This document shows, piece after piece, positions 9,301-18,500 of a stretch of 25,855 bases of DNA. The position numbers were made by a program, and so were the translations under genes. Position 1 is the stretch's first letter. The number at the start of each line of letters is the position of its first letter. A model generated the notes under the pieces. It saw nothing but the letters and a program-made list of their open reading frames with translations, was not told the origin of the DNA and did not search any database. This DNA comes from JAKBCQ01 sp021807585 (lineage in GTDB: Bacteria; Planctomycetota; Planctomycetia; Isosphaerales; Isosphaeraceae), in the NCBI GenBank assembly GCA_027325115.1, contig DAHWFG010000374.1, positions 1 to 25,855 of the forward strand. The letters are read 5' to 3'.

Positions 9301-10277
9301 CTCTCGGTTTGCGTCAGCGACGGATCTTTGATCCGCCGCGCCAGGCCGAAATCGGCCACCCAAACCGCTCCCCGCGCATCGACCAGCAAGTTCGAAGGCT
9401 TGACGTCGCGGTGAATCACCCCCTGAACGTGCGCATGACCGAGCGCCTCCGAAGCCTGCCGGCCGATTTCCGCCACCCAGCGGAAATACGCCGCGCCCCG
9501 CGGCGGATCGAACGAGGCCGCCGCGTCGTCGTCGTTGGGACGATCGTTCGCGAGCTGAAATCCCCCGGGCGCCCACGGCGCGGTTTCATCAGAACGATTG
9601 CTCGCGTCTTCGAGCTTTTTGGTACTGATACGCTTACGTGAAGATCGATTCGATCCCGATGCGGTCGGCCTTCCTTTGCGCATTCCCTTGACGACGCGGT
9701 CGAGGCCGCAACCCTCGATGCGTTGCATCGCGTAGTAGCACAACCCCCCCAGCCGACCGACGTCGAAAACCGGCACGATATGCGTGTGATGCAGCCCCGC
9801 GGCGGTCCGCGCCTCGTTCAAAAAACGGCGTCGGCTCGAAGCGTCGGGCGCCGCGTTCATCCCCAAAACCTTAAGCGCCACCGGGCGGTCGAGCCCGAGA
9901 TGCACCGCGTCGTAAACGACCCCCATTCCCCCCCGGCCAAGCTCGCGAACGATCCGATATCCCGCGATTTTCCGCCCCGCCTCAAGCTTGCCGGGTTCGC
10001 CGCGGCCCGCCGATCCCACCAATCCTTGAACAAGTGAAAGACCGTCGAGCGCCGCGCGGAGATCGTCGGCGAGCGGTCCGTACCGCGCCGCGAATTCATC
10101 GGGATCGGGGGCGGAACCACGCTCGACGAGCTCGAGATAGGTCTCGAGCGCGTCTCCCAGACGATCGTCGCCGGGGATCGACTCGCCGCCGCGACGCACT
10201 CCGCCGTTGATAAATTCGGCGGTTCCCTCGCCGTCGCGAGCGGGCTCTCCCTCGTTCCAATCGATCTGGCGAATCAT
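6336..10277 (-). CDS. Serine/threonine protein kinase with transmembrane helix and C-terminal WD40 propeller
   Basis: Giant signalling kinase, 1313 aa. An N-terminal planctomycete-type segment (residues 36-90, including DEFAARYGPL) precedes a Hanks-type kinase domain (about 107-430). The kinase has Gly loop GRGGMG (114-119), Lys136, Glu155, HRDVKPSN (289-296), DFG (309-311) and SPEQ (335-338), so it should be active. A hydrophilic insert of about 60 residues (about 197-260) separates the lobes. One membrane helix lies at about 454-476, and the rest is a WD40-rich region with at least seven recognisable repeats, the last reading LAFSPKGNLLAGGG. The ATG at 10277 overlaps the sigma-factor stop as ATGA, so translation is coupled; upstream in-frame starts lie inside that gene. 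The topology suggests a cytoplasmic kinase and an external propeller, but the ligand is unknown. It is convergent with nagB. Confidence 0.95.
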   Translation of the reverse strand: MIRQIDWNEGEPARDGEGTAEFINGGVRRGGESIPGDDRLGDALETYLELVERGSAPDPDEFAARYGPLADDLRAALDGLSLVQGLVGSAGRGEPGKLEAGRKIAGYRIVRELGRGGMGVVYDAVHLGLDRPVALKVLGMNAAPDASSRRRFLNEARTAAGLHHTHIVPVFDVGRLGGLCYYAMQRIEGCGLDRVVKGMRKGRPTASGSNRSSRKRISTKKLEDASNRSDETAPWAPGGFQLANDRPNDDDAAASFDPPRGAAYFRWVAEIGRQASEALGHAHVQGVIHRDVKPSNLLVDARGAVWVADFGLARRIKDPSLTQTESLLGTPRYMSPEQADGGAIDHRTDIYSLGATLYELLTLKSPFDGESAAELSRQIRTRDPVPPRKYDDKIPRDLETIVLKALAKRPADRYASAHDLADDLLRFLHHEPVRARRISPFGRVLRFARRHPGMSSVSVVAATVVLSVATFAHIRVLAERDRAVAAQRVSLFREASSLRMSHEPNRRERGLNLLREAVATGAAGELALKLRNEAIGFLSLRDIVSRGSIATGKSQGISFLFAPPGSKEPGRLVTLNDTLDEIDIWNVDRKEQLARHRLFGDPTDVGQAPSPVLRTSNRIGPAPRMALLWPWIGVVRGDGQGIRLVDVATGSSVCEIKTPGHEILAIRSDLFGKRLLTIEKIPGGSARRSVAPAAGARTGSVEERSRAGGKIELASLTRTRGAGDPPAELDAAPEFDTFQIRLWDPHHPADAIATLQRWEADDVAFGRAPLPLVAIDPEGRRIAVARLFGQEVTIYSGRDGRVWQGRDVQMKGTIATQTKISAMTIGPEGMLAVGGDGAIRLWDVDTGASLTMLNSHIGYIRVLRFSPRGTLLAAAGPTSGVEAWDPSAHALVAVLPTAETVDEIVFSSDGKVMAAAGQSSTTAMWSVIEPIGRSELTDFASPPTSLAFSDDGSSLAIGTWSGDLRVCSPDHCPMPAFPLASGSTNRKATPGSAAEEGSALPRPITVAFDPDGRLIALDPKTLRRYLPPKPFSKAKNQPPPPHHGMHPSFHPRSEVVEERKAATWEGSRPAPMARSADGSTIIAVQEGDLLICRFEGKDVVKRIPLPIVNAAANDDSDDPAARAETPTGYFWWNAAIDSSGKRIYINNIANGKNDLLVFELTGDSVRRVNWGLSIEVASLALNNEGTILAVGDRRGRISLIDTKRGRIVYEYVPQSSDDAHAIVTLAFAPAGDVLAAGVDERVILWNVVKPTRRPREGYTLKLLCELPGHRSSVTTLAFSPKGNLLAGGGVDRLVDVWDLDRIRDELKIYALQW

Positions 10278-10942
10278 GGCTCTTCGTACCTCAAGGAACC
10301 GCCTGGAGGACCTTCCAGGGTCCGTTTCAAACTCTTTAACCCCCGCGCCCATAAACCGCGAATCGTCTTTCGGCTCACCCCCATCCGTGCGCCGATCGAT
10401 TCAAAAGAAAGCCCGTCCACGTGATACAACCAAAGAACCTCGGCCTCGGATTCGGGAAGCTCCGTCAGCGCGTCGGCCAATAACACCGTCAGCTCGCGTC
10501 GACTCGCCGCCTCGCTCGGACTCGTCTGGCTCAGCGCCAAAACATCAAGCAAAGATCCTCCCTGAATCCCTTCGCTCGCCGCGGGTGGCCCGCCTCCCAT
10601 TCCCCCAAGAGGCGCGTCGAGCGAAACCGCCCCGGTCTCGCCGGCACGCTTCACACGGTTGTGATACCGACCCAAATCGGCCAATTTTTGGCCGACCAGC
10701 CGCCGCAGCCAACCGACCAGCGCCGCCTCGGTTTGACCCGTAAACTGGGGAAATTGCCGAACCACCTCGACGAGCGCCTCCTGAACCACGTCGGAAAGCT
10801 CAACCCGCTCCCGCAACCTCGGCCCCAAACCCGTTCGCACCACCATGCGCAAATAATTGCGATAAAGCGAACACAACTCGCCGAGCGCCTCGCTCTGACC
10901 GGCGCGCGCCTTCGACATCAGTTCCAACGGTCCATCGGCCAT
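10274..10942 (-). CDS. ECF-type RNA polymerase sigma factor
   Basis: Alternative sigma factor, 222 aa, directing RNA polymerase to specific promoters. Region 2 spans about residues 15-95 (ELSDVVQEALVEVVRQFPQF). A Gly/Ser-rich linker follows (about 105-135), then region 4 (ALTELPESEAEVLWLYHVDG, and the helix-turn-helix SFESIGARMGVSRKTIRGLW). I chose the ATG at 10942, with GGGG about 10 nt upstream; an in-frame TTG two codons earlier is less likely. The stop overlaps the start of the WD40 kinase gene by 4 nt. ECF factors paired with Ser/Thr kinases are a known planctomycete arrangement, and the inference is that the kinase controls the sigma factor by phosphorylation. No zinc-finger anti-sigma gene is seen nearby. 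Confidence 0.93.
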   Translation of the reverse strand: MADGPLELMSKARAGQSEALGELCSLYRNYLRMVVRTGLGPRLRERVELSDVVQEALVEVVRQFPQFTGQTEAALVGWLRRLVGQKLADLGRYHNRVKRAGETGAVSLDAPLGGMGGGPPAASEGIQGGSLLDVLALSQTSPSEAASRRELTVLLADALTELPESEAEVLWLYHVDGLSFESIGARMGVSRKTIRGLWARGLKSLKRTLEGPPGGSLRYEEP

Positions 10943-11299
10943 CGTCAAAAACCCCGTCGCCCAGGACCGCCCTCGCCGCGTCGATCAATTCGTTCCTCTA
11001 TTTCTAGGCGTCGACTCGCGCCGTTCGGTCCCGCTCAATTCTATCCGCGCAACCCGATCCGCGAACAATCGATTCGAATATCCCTAAAAATCATATGTTT
11101 TTATATATAAGATCTTTTTCCAATCCCTCGGATATCGACGCGATCGAGACGTCTCGACCCCGCCGACGCCGCGCCGGATTTCGTCGAAGAGGGATTGACC
11201 CCCAATCCGCTCGTCGCTAGCCTTTTTGAGATTGAGTCTCAATCACAACAAGACTTGGTCTCAATTAAGCGAGCGCTTGTTTCCACGACCAGGGAGAGC
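10943..11299. other. Divergent intergenic region between the sigma factor and the DUF1559 gene
   Basis: No gene is supported here. It contains an AT-rich core at about 11085-11125, including TATATATAA on either strand, which could serve promoters in both directions. Nearer the DUF1559 gene it has an operator-like palindrome with a repeated half-site (separate entry). Confidence 0.55.
11230..11265. promoter_or_regulatory. Operator-like palindrome with additional half-site upstream of the DUF1559 gene
   Basis: GATTGAG (11230-11236), one T, then CTCAATC (11238-11244) form a perfect 7-bp-arm palindrome. The half-site GTCTCAAT (11236-11243) recurs at 11258-11265, 22 bp away, about two helical turns. 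The cluster ends about 35 nt before the start codon, which suits a transcription-factor site. The factor is unknown. Confidence 0.4.
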
Positions 11300-12283
11300 A
11301 TGATGATCAAGAAACGGCAAGGGTTTACATTGATCGAGCTGTTGACCGTCATCGGCCTGATCGGCGTCCTGATCGCGCTCCTTTTGCCCGCGGTTCAGCA
11401 GGCGCGTGAAGCCGCTCGCCGCGCACAGTGTCTCAACAACCTCAAACAAATCGGCCTCGCGCTCAACATCTATCACACCGCGATGAACGTCTTTCCCGCG
11501 GGATACCTCGCCTCGACGCCCCTCGTCGACGGCGTCGACGACACCGCTCCAGGTTGGAGCGCACTCGCGATGATCCTCCCCCAACTCGATCAATCCCCCC
11601 TCTTCCAGTCCGCAAACTTCAACCTGCCGATTCAATCGCCCGCCAACGCCACCATGATCGGCACGACAATCCAAACATACTTATGTCCATCAGATCAATT
11701 TGTATCGTTTCCGTATGCCGTGCCCGATCCCTTCGGCGCCACGTCGGCGCTCGCCGCTCCGGCAAGTTACGCCGCGTCGTGCGGTGGAAACGAAACCGAC
11801 ACCGTCATGGGAGATGACGGCCTCGGAGTGGGACGCGGCGTCTTTTATCGCAATAGCCGCGTCTCGATCGCCGATATCCTCGACGGCACAAGCCAAACGA
11901 TCGCGATCGCAGAACGAGCTTGGTGCGTCGCGCAGGGCGTTTGGTGCGGCGCCATCCCCAACGGAGTCATCCTTCGCGGCAAACGCAACGCATGCCCCGG
12001 ATCCGATAGCGCCTCGTTTCCCGCTCCCACGCTTGTCCTCGCTCATTGCGATCAGATCAACACCAATACCGATACCGATAGCGGCCTCGATGACGCGTCG
12101 AGCAATCACCCGGGCGGCGCCAATTTTCTCTTCGCCGACGGCGGCGTTCACTTTCTTCGCAGCCGACTCTCCGACTCCGCGGGAATCGGACCCGGCGGCG
12201 CGGTCGTCTACACCCCCGCCGACCTCAAATTCCAGGCGCTCGGAACGAGAAACGGCGGCGAAGTGATCGACGATTCACCATAA
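11300..12283 (+). CDS. DUF1559 domain-containing protein with prepilin-type N-terminal cleavage/methylation motif
   Basis: Exported pseudopilin-like protein of the very large DUF1559 family typical of Planctomycetes, 327 aa. A short basic leader ends with G8-F9, followed by TLIELLTVIGLIGVLIALLL, the type IV prepilin helix. The DUF1559 start AVQQAREAARRAQCLNNLKQ follows, and the C-terminal signature NHPGGANFLFADGGVHFL is present. The ATG doublet at 11300/11303 is preceded by AGGGAGAG; either ATG could be used. The frame is open upstream to 11195, but that part would put extra residues before the prepilin leader. The protein is expected to be processed by a prepilin peptidase and held at the membrane; its function is not established. 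Codons around 11660-11712 are unusually AT-rich. Confidence 0.95.
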   Translation: MMIKKRQGFTLIELLTVIGLIGVLIALLLPAVQQAREAARRAQCLNNLKQIGLALNIYHTAMNVFPAGYLASTPLVDGVDDTAPGWSALAMILPQLDQSPLFQSANFNLPIQSPANATMIGTTIQTYLCPSDQFVSFPYAVPDPFGATSALAAPASYAASCGGNETDTVMGDDGLGVGRGVFYRNSRVSIADILDGTSQTIAIAERAWCVAQGVWCGAIPNGVILRGKRNACPGSDSASFPAPTLVLAHCDQINTNTDTDSGLDDASSNHPGGANFLFADGGVHFLRSRLSDSAGIGPGGAVVYTPADLKFQALGTRNGGEVIDDSP

Positions 12284-12349
12284 ATCGATTCAATTGATTA
12301 AACTTATTCTATATAACTAAATTCTATTATAAATTGAAGGCGCGCCGAA

Positions 12350-12730
12350 ATGATGAAGCTTTATTTATCGGCGGCGATCGTCTTTGCGATCGTTTGCGGA
12401 TGCGGCCGAAAACCGAGCGGTCCGATGACCGTGGGGGGAAGAACCGTCGCCGATTGGGCGCTCGACGCGAGATCGAACGATCCTCGCGTTCGCGCTCGAG
12501 CGGTGTCTAAACTTGGGAACGTCGGTTCGAGCGAGCCGGCCGCGTTTGAGGTTGTTCGCACGGCGCTCGGCGATCCCGATCCGCGCGTACGCCGAGCCTC
12601 GATCTTGGCGATCCCCAAATTCGGATTCGAAGCGACCGCGAGCGTCGCGGAAACGCTCGAATCGATCGCTCGAACCGATCGCGACCCCGCGATTCGCAAA
12701 CTCGCCGCGCGCGCCCGAAACAATAATTAA
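12350..12730 (+). CDS. Small HEAT-repeat lipoprotein
   Basis: Predicted lipoprotein of 126 aa. It has a hydrophobic N-terminal signal (residues 3-15) ending in VCGC, with Cys18 as the likely lipidated residue. The mature part contains the HEAT-type motif DPRVRARAVSKLGNVG and then DPDPRVRRASILAIPKFG, plus a third weaker repeat (DRDPAIRKLAARARNN). HEAT repeats form alpha-solenoids for protein contacts. It follows the DUF1559 gene by 66 AT-rich nt, and small lipoproteins commonly follow DUF1559 genes in planctomycetes, so it may be a partner of that pseudopilin. The role is not known. The ATG at 12350 has only a weak AAGG upstream, and the next in-frame ATG (12353) is equally possible. Confidence 0.87.
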   Translation: MMKLYLSAAIVFAIVCGCGRKPSGPMTVGGRTVADWALDARSNDPRVRARAVSKLGNVGSSEPAAFEVVRTALGDPDPRVRRASILAIPKFGFEATASVAETLESIARTDRDPAIRKLAARARNNN

Positions 12731-12759
12731 TTTATGAACATCATTTACTAGAATAGCCC

Positions 12760-12836
12760 GACTCGATGAAATCGATTTCGTTGAACGCGGCGATCGGCGA
12801 TCGACGTTCGTCGAAATCGATCCACTCGGTCGAGTC
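12760..12836. terminator. Long imperfect hairpin between convergent lipoprotein and recA genes
   Basis: Arms at 12771-12787 and 12805-12821 pair at 15 of 17 positions (ATCGATTTCG.. with ..CGAAATCGAT). An outer 7-bp stem GACTCGA (12760-12766) pairs with TCGAGTC (12830-12836). It lies 12 nt past the recA stop and about 30 nt past the lipoprotein stop, so it could end transcription both ways. There is no clean U-tract, so the termination mechanism is uncertain. Confidence 0.55.
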
Positions 12837-12848
12837 CGCAAAGTAAGC

Positions 12849-13937
<1,089 letters not shown>

Positions 13938-14010
13938 CCCGCTCCCCCTCGCCCGCACCGGGCACGCCGATTGCGATGATCGATCTCGATTTGTGAACGC
14001 AAGTGCACTC

Positions 14011-14039
14011 AAAATAGCCCCGGCTCGAACCCGCGTCAA
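14011..14039 (-). promoter_or_regulatory. sigma70-like promoter of recA
   Basis: On the minus strand TTGACG (plus coordinates 14034-14039) and TATTTT (14011-14016) are separated by 17 bp. Five of six -35 positions and four of six -10 positions fit the sigma70 consensus. Transcription would start near 14004, about 67 nt before the recA ATG. Confidence 0.6.
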
Positions 14040-14241
14040 GCACGAAGCGACAATCTTCCCGCGACTCCGCGCCGAAGCCGAGCGAAACGTCTTGCGATCG
14101 CGATCGCCGGCCGGAATCATCGAGATCCAGGATCATCAACCCTCGTGTGAACGGTCGACACGAAATCAATCATCGTTGAATTGGAAATCGGCGACCCGAA
14201 GTCGCTCTCGGCGCGCAATGAAGAAAAGCCCGCTCAAATTT

Positions 14242-14292
14242 TGCAATCTTTCAAAACATCTCTTGCAATCTCGACCGATATCGCTTAATATA
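14242..14292 (+). promoter_or_regulatory. Candidate promoter with two TTGCAATCT direct repeats
   Basis: TTGCAATCT occurs at 14242-14250 and again at 14264-14272, 22 bp apart. The second copy supplies a -35-like TTGCAA (14264-14269), followed after 17 bp by TAATAT (14287-14292). The hexamer fits are modest (4/6 each), but repeat phasing over a -35 resembles an activator site. It would drive the gene starting at 14379. Confidence 0.4.
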
Positions 14293-14378
14293 GCCTTCGT
14301 TGGAAAGCGATTGTCACTAAAATGGATGAATCTCGTTAAGAATCCCTCGAATCATTCGAGGATCAAGGCGATACCATC

Positions 14379-15398
14379 ATGCTGCTCGCATCATCACCAA
14401 CGTCCCTCGCCGCCGCGATCGAGGCCCGCTCCACGAATACCAACCGCGACGATCGACCGAACTCGCGGAGTTCTCGCTTCGGTCGGCTGATCAACGCGCT
14501 CACACCCGCCGATGCTTTTGAGCTCGAAATCGCGGGCAGGATCGTGCATAACCACATCGAACTCGACGAACTTACGCAATCTACCTCGGCTCGGCTCGTC
14601 GCGGGCGATCTTGCTCGCGATTCAAAAGAATTTACCTCGCTTGTGAAACTTGAAGTCCACCTCGAACGGATGCTCGCAGCCTCGCTCCGTGACCTCCGCA
14701 CGCTGCGATCAATCCGCGGTCGTTCCGCTCGAGGCTCGACACCCGACATCCATGACGAGCACTCGCCTCTCGACTTGTCTTCCAAATCCTCGATCGCGAT
14801 CGATCATCCCGCGAAGGAAGCCGAAGCCGAAGCCGAAGCCGAAGTCGACGTCGATCCGATCGCGTCATCCTCGGCGGATTTCGCCGCATCCGTGATCATC
14901 AAACCCGCCGCCACCGACCTCGCGGCAGAAGGTAAAAATTCGCAGCTAGATAATGAATCAGCATGTAATAATCAAAGAATGACAGAATCGATCGTTTCGT
15001 GTTCCGCGACGCCGCTCGGCGCTTTCAACGTACCCGGCTCGCATGGCGCGGGCTTGATCGAGTCGTCGCGGCCGAGGTCGGATCGGTCGGATCGGTCGGA
15101 TCGGAAGTCGGCTGGGCGGTCGTCATCGCGTGTTTCCAGAGCGGCCGAACCGGCGAATCGACGCGAGAAGAAGCGTGATCGTCGTTCCAAGGGGGCGTCG
15201 CGATCGACGATCAAGCCGAGCGTGAGCGATTGGTTCGCGTTGCGGCGGGTTGATTCGTTTCGCGATGAATTATTCCGCGGCGCTCCGTCCGGCGCCCGTC
15301 CGGGGTCGTTTTTGGCGGCGAACTCATCGATTTTCGCGGAACCTTTCGATCGGCTCGACGGCGCGTTCCACGGGTTTGTTGCGGTCAGCGCTTCGTGA
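14379..15398 (+). CDS. Uncharacterised low-complexity protein with a planctomycete-type helical N-terminal domain
   Basis: No named family. The first 110 residues of 339 look folded and helical. The segment LTPADAFELEIAGRIVHNHI, followed later by KLEVHLERMLAASLRDLRTL, resembles a family of planctomycete hypotheticals with an 'N-x-L-x-P' lead and a helical pair; that similarity is from memory. The rest is low complexity: a GCCGAA repeat giving (EA)n, then Ser/Arg/Asp-rich sequence with three SDR units, and a basic tail rich in RR and KK. The ATG at 14379 has AAGG about 10 nt upstream. There is no signal peptide. The Arg/Ser/Lys-rich half could bind nucleic acid, but this is a guess. About 150 nt separate it from the next large gene, which has its own promoter. 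Confidence 0.68.
   Translation: MLLASSPTSLAAAIEARSTNTNRDDRPNSRSSRFGRLINALTPADAFELEIAGRIVHNHIELDELTQSTSARLVAGDLARDSKEFTSLVKLEVHLERMLAASLRDLRTLRSIRGRSARGSTPDIHDEHSPLDLSSKSSIAIDHPAKEAEAEAEAEVDVDPIASSSADFAASVIIKPAATDLAAEGKNSQLDNESACNNQRMTESIVSCSATPLGAFNVPGSHGAGLIESSRPRSDRSDRSDRKSAGRSSSRVSRAAEPANRREKKRDRRSKGASRSTIKPSVSDWFALRRVDSFRDELFRGAPSGARPGSFLAANSSIFAEPFDRLDGAFHGFVAVSAS
14820..14843 (+). repeat. Four tandem GCCGAA hexamers
   Basis: Four exact 6-bp units encode an alternating Glu-Ala run in the low-complexity protein. This is typical of replication slippage. Confidence 0.85.
15076..15102 (+). repeat. Three tandem 9-bp GGTCGGATC units
   Basis: Three exact copies encode the RSDRSDRSDR stretch in the low-complexity protein. 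Each unit contains a GATC. Confidence 0.85.
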
Positions 15399-15438
15399 GG
15401 TGCGATTCCGATCGAAAAAATTCGGCTTGAGGATTCCA

Positions 15439-15467
15439 TCGAATTCACGATCGACTTTTCGTATAAT
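15439..15467 (+). promoter_or_regulatory. Promoter of the DUF4175-like/toroid cluster
   Basis: A perfect -10 TATAAT sits at 15462-15467. The hexamer 17 bp upstream (TCGAAT) is a weak -35. It lies after the stop of the preceding gene and about 80 nt before the start at 15547, leaving a leader of roughly 70 nt. Confidence 0.5.
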
Positions 15468-15546
15468 ACGGGGTCGGAACCGAACGACTTGTCGCCTCCT
15501 CTATTCTAGTCTTGAGATAACGTCGAACTCGTCCGGGGGTTACAAC

Positions 15547-18500
15547 ATGAAAAGTCGACTGGAAGCAAGGATCGGCGCCCTTCGAGCGAGCGTGCGGCGT
15601 TTGTTGGCGATCTACGGTGCGGGTTGGGTGATCTCTGGAGTGATCGCCGCGGTGCTGATCGCCGCGTGGGGAGACTGGCTCGTTCATTTCGCCTCCGAGA
15701 TTCGGCTGATCTTGTTGCTTGCGGTCGTCGCGATCGGCGTCCGTCTCACATATCGCTATGTTGTGGTTCCGTTTGTGGTGAAGTTTGACGATCTCGATAT
15801 CGCGTTGCGGATTGAGCGTCGCTGGCCCGGTTTGAACGATCGCCTCGCAAGCACGATTCAATTCCTCAAAGCCGACGAGAACGCTCCTGGGCTTGGTTCG
15901 CGCGCCATGCGTGATGCGACCGTGGCGCAGACGCTTCAAGAAACCGAGGCGATCGATTTCCGCGAGGCGATCGATCCCAGGCCGGCGCGGCGAGCGCTGG
16001 GATCGGCGGCAGGGGTCGTCGCTTTGGCGCTGGGAGTGATGCTGATCGCTCCGATCTCAAGTTCGATCGCGCTCACGCGGCTGCTGTTGCCGTTTTCGGC
16101 GGTGGAATGGCCTCGTCTCACGCATTTGAAGATCGTCGAGGCGCCCGCGAAGGTCGCTCGCGGCGACGCGTTCAACTTGATCGTCGGGGTTGCTCCGGGA
16201 GATTCGATCCCGTCGTCGGCGAAAGCGACCTACCGCTACACGGGAGGAGTGATCGCGTCGGAAAGTCTCCGTCCCGTCGAGGGGGGAACGTTTCGCGGTC
16301 GGGTCGATTCGGTCGGTCGCGCGTTTGAATTTCGCGTCGCCGCGGGAGACGACGTAACCCCTTGGCGCAAGGTTGAGGTTGTTCCGCCTCCCGAACTCGT
16401 CGACGCGGTCGTTCGGCTCGATTTCCCGGCTTACACGGGTCTCGCTGCGCAAAGCCTGCCGCTGAGCGTGAGCCAGATTCGCGCGGTGCTCGGCTCCTCG
16501 GTGACGATCGAGGCGCGAGCCAATAAACCGTTGGCGGGCGCCGCGATGGAACGGTCGAACACCGAAAAAGGCGCCGCCCCGACGATCGCGATCGATTCGT
16601 CCAAACAGCGATTCAAAGTAACTTTTCCGGTCGTCGCTTCAACTTCGTTCTGGTTCTCGCTCCGCGATACCGAGGGGTTCTCGAATCGCGACGCCACCCG
16701 GTACGACCTGCGCGCCATCAAAGACGAGCCCCCGCGCGTCCTCATCGACGAACCCCAGGGGGATCGCGACGTCCCCTCGGTCGCGACCGTCCCCGTCCGT
16801 ATCACCGCCGACGACGATTTCGGCCTCAGCGTGATGCGGATCATTTATCGCGTCGCCGCGGGAGGGTCCGAGCCGGGCAAAGACGTCGTCGTACCCCTCT
16901 GGGAAGCCGATCCGATCGCCGGAACCAAAGATCGAACAAAACATCATACGCTCACTTATAATTGGGATCTGGGATCGCTCAAGCTCGCGCCGGGATCGAT
17001 CGTGACGTTCCACGCCGACGCCAAAGATCTTGATACGGTCGACGGGCCGAACCTCGGCCGCAGCCGCGATTTGAGGCTCCGCATCATCACCCCCGAGGAA
17101 CTTGCGAATCACCTTGAGGAACAACGCCGAGCGATCCGCGAAGAGATCGAACGCATCCGCGCCATCCAAACCCAAGCGCGTTCCCCCGTGCAGGAGACGA
17201 AACGCAAGCTCGATCAGAAGGCCGCGGTCGATCGCGCCGCGGTCGACAATTTAAAAAACGCGGGGATGTACCAACAACAAGTATCCACACGCGTAAACAA
17301 TAAGTCGGACGGTCTCGAACGCCGCGTCGAGCGGTTCCTCCAAAATCTTAAGGATTTCAAGGTCGACAACCCCGACGTGCGGGCGCAGATGGAGGAGTTG
17401 AAGGCGGGGGTCGATCGGATCCGCGACGAACACCTCGATCCCGCCGAACAGGGAATCACCCGCGCCGCCAAGGCGCTCGACGATCCCGCCGCGAACTCCG
17501 AGAAACCGAACGCCAAACCCGATTCATCCAAGAATCAACAAGCCAAAGCGCAAGCCTCTAAGAACGAACGATCCGGGAAAGCCGCGCAATCGGATCAAGC
17601 GAAGGCGAAATCCCCCGGGAACGACCGTTCCAAATCATCCGATTCTAAAAATCAACAAGCCAAAGCGCAAGCCTCCAAAAACGATCGAACCCCGGGTGAA
17701 TCATCGAAAGGTGATCAATCGAAATCACAGGCGTCTTCGGGCGAATCATCGAAAGGCGATCAATCGAAATCACAGGCGTCTTCGGGTGAATCATCGAAAG
17801 GTGATCAATCGAAATCACAGGCGTCTTCGGGTGAATCGTCGAAGGGCGATCAATCTCCTTCGCCGCAAGGCGAGCAAGCGAACGCGAATCAGGAGCGGGA
17901 CGCGGCGAATCCTCAAGAGGCGGATCGGCCCGGCGAGCCCAAGATCGAACTCGCGAGCGCCGATCGTCATCAAGAGGCGATCGTTTCCGAGCTCGATAAG
18001 ATGCTTGAAGGCTTGGGCAAGTTCGAGACGTTCCGCGGCGTCGTGAAAGACGCCAAGGCTCTCCTCAAGGAACACGAGGAGACGATGAAGAAGACCGACG
18101 ATGTGGCCGCGAAGCCCGACGTCACCGGCAAGAAGCCCGAACAGCTCGAACCCGAGCGCCGCGCCGATCTGGAAAATATCAAAGCGCGTCAAAAAGATAT
18201 CGGCGATCGGCTCCAAAAGCTCGCCTCCAAGATGGGAGAGATGGCCAAACGCGAGGAGGCGAACGATCCCACCGCCGCGGGTGCGCTTAAGGAAGCGGGG
18301 GAGCGGGTTGAGAAGCAACAGACCGCCGCCAAAATGCGAGAGACCGCCGATCAAATCGGTAAGAACCAGATGGGAGACGCGCGGAAAGGGCAGGATCAGG
18401 AACGCGCCGATCTCAAGAATCTCGTTTCCGCGCTTGAAAATCACCGGGAACGCGAGCTCTCCAGGCTGATTAAAGAGCTGAAGCAGGCTCAGAAAGATCT

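Larger units (their letters stand above)
13938..14378. other. Divergent intergenic region between recA and the low-complexity protein gene
   Basis: It holds a recA promoter on the minus strand (14011-14039) and a candidate plus-strand promoter with direct repeats (14242-14292). AT-rich sequence extends over about 14165-14330. I saw no match to an SOS box of the E. coli or Bacillus type. Confidence 0.6.

Noticed and set aside
10207..11110. Plus-strand frames opposite the sigma factor.
   Set aside because: The sigma-70 region 2 and 4 motifs are on the minus strand and the ATGA overlap with the kinase confirms that strand.
13938..14060. Search for a LexA/SOS box at the recA promoter.
   Set aside because: No CTG-N10-CAG, no GAAC-N4-GTTC and no convincing GTTC-N7-GTTC was seen; a lineage-specific box cannot be excluded.
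17695..17856. 45-bp repeats considered as a CRISPR array.
   Set aside because: The units are directly adjacent without spacers and encode a continuous in-frame peptide repeat.
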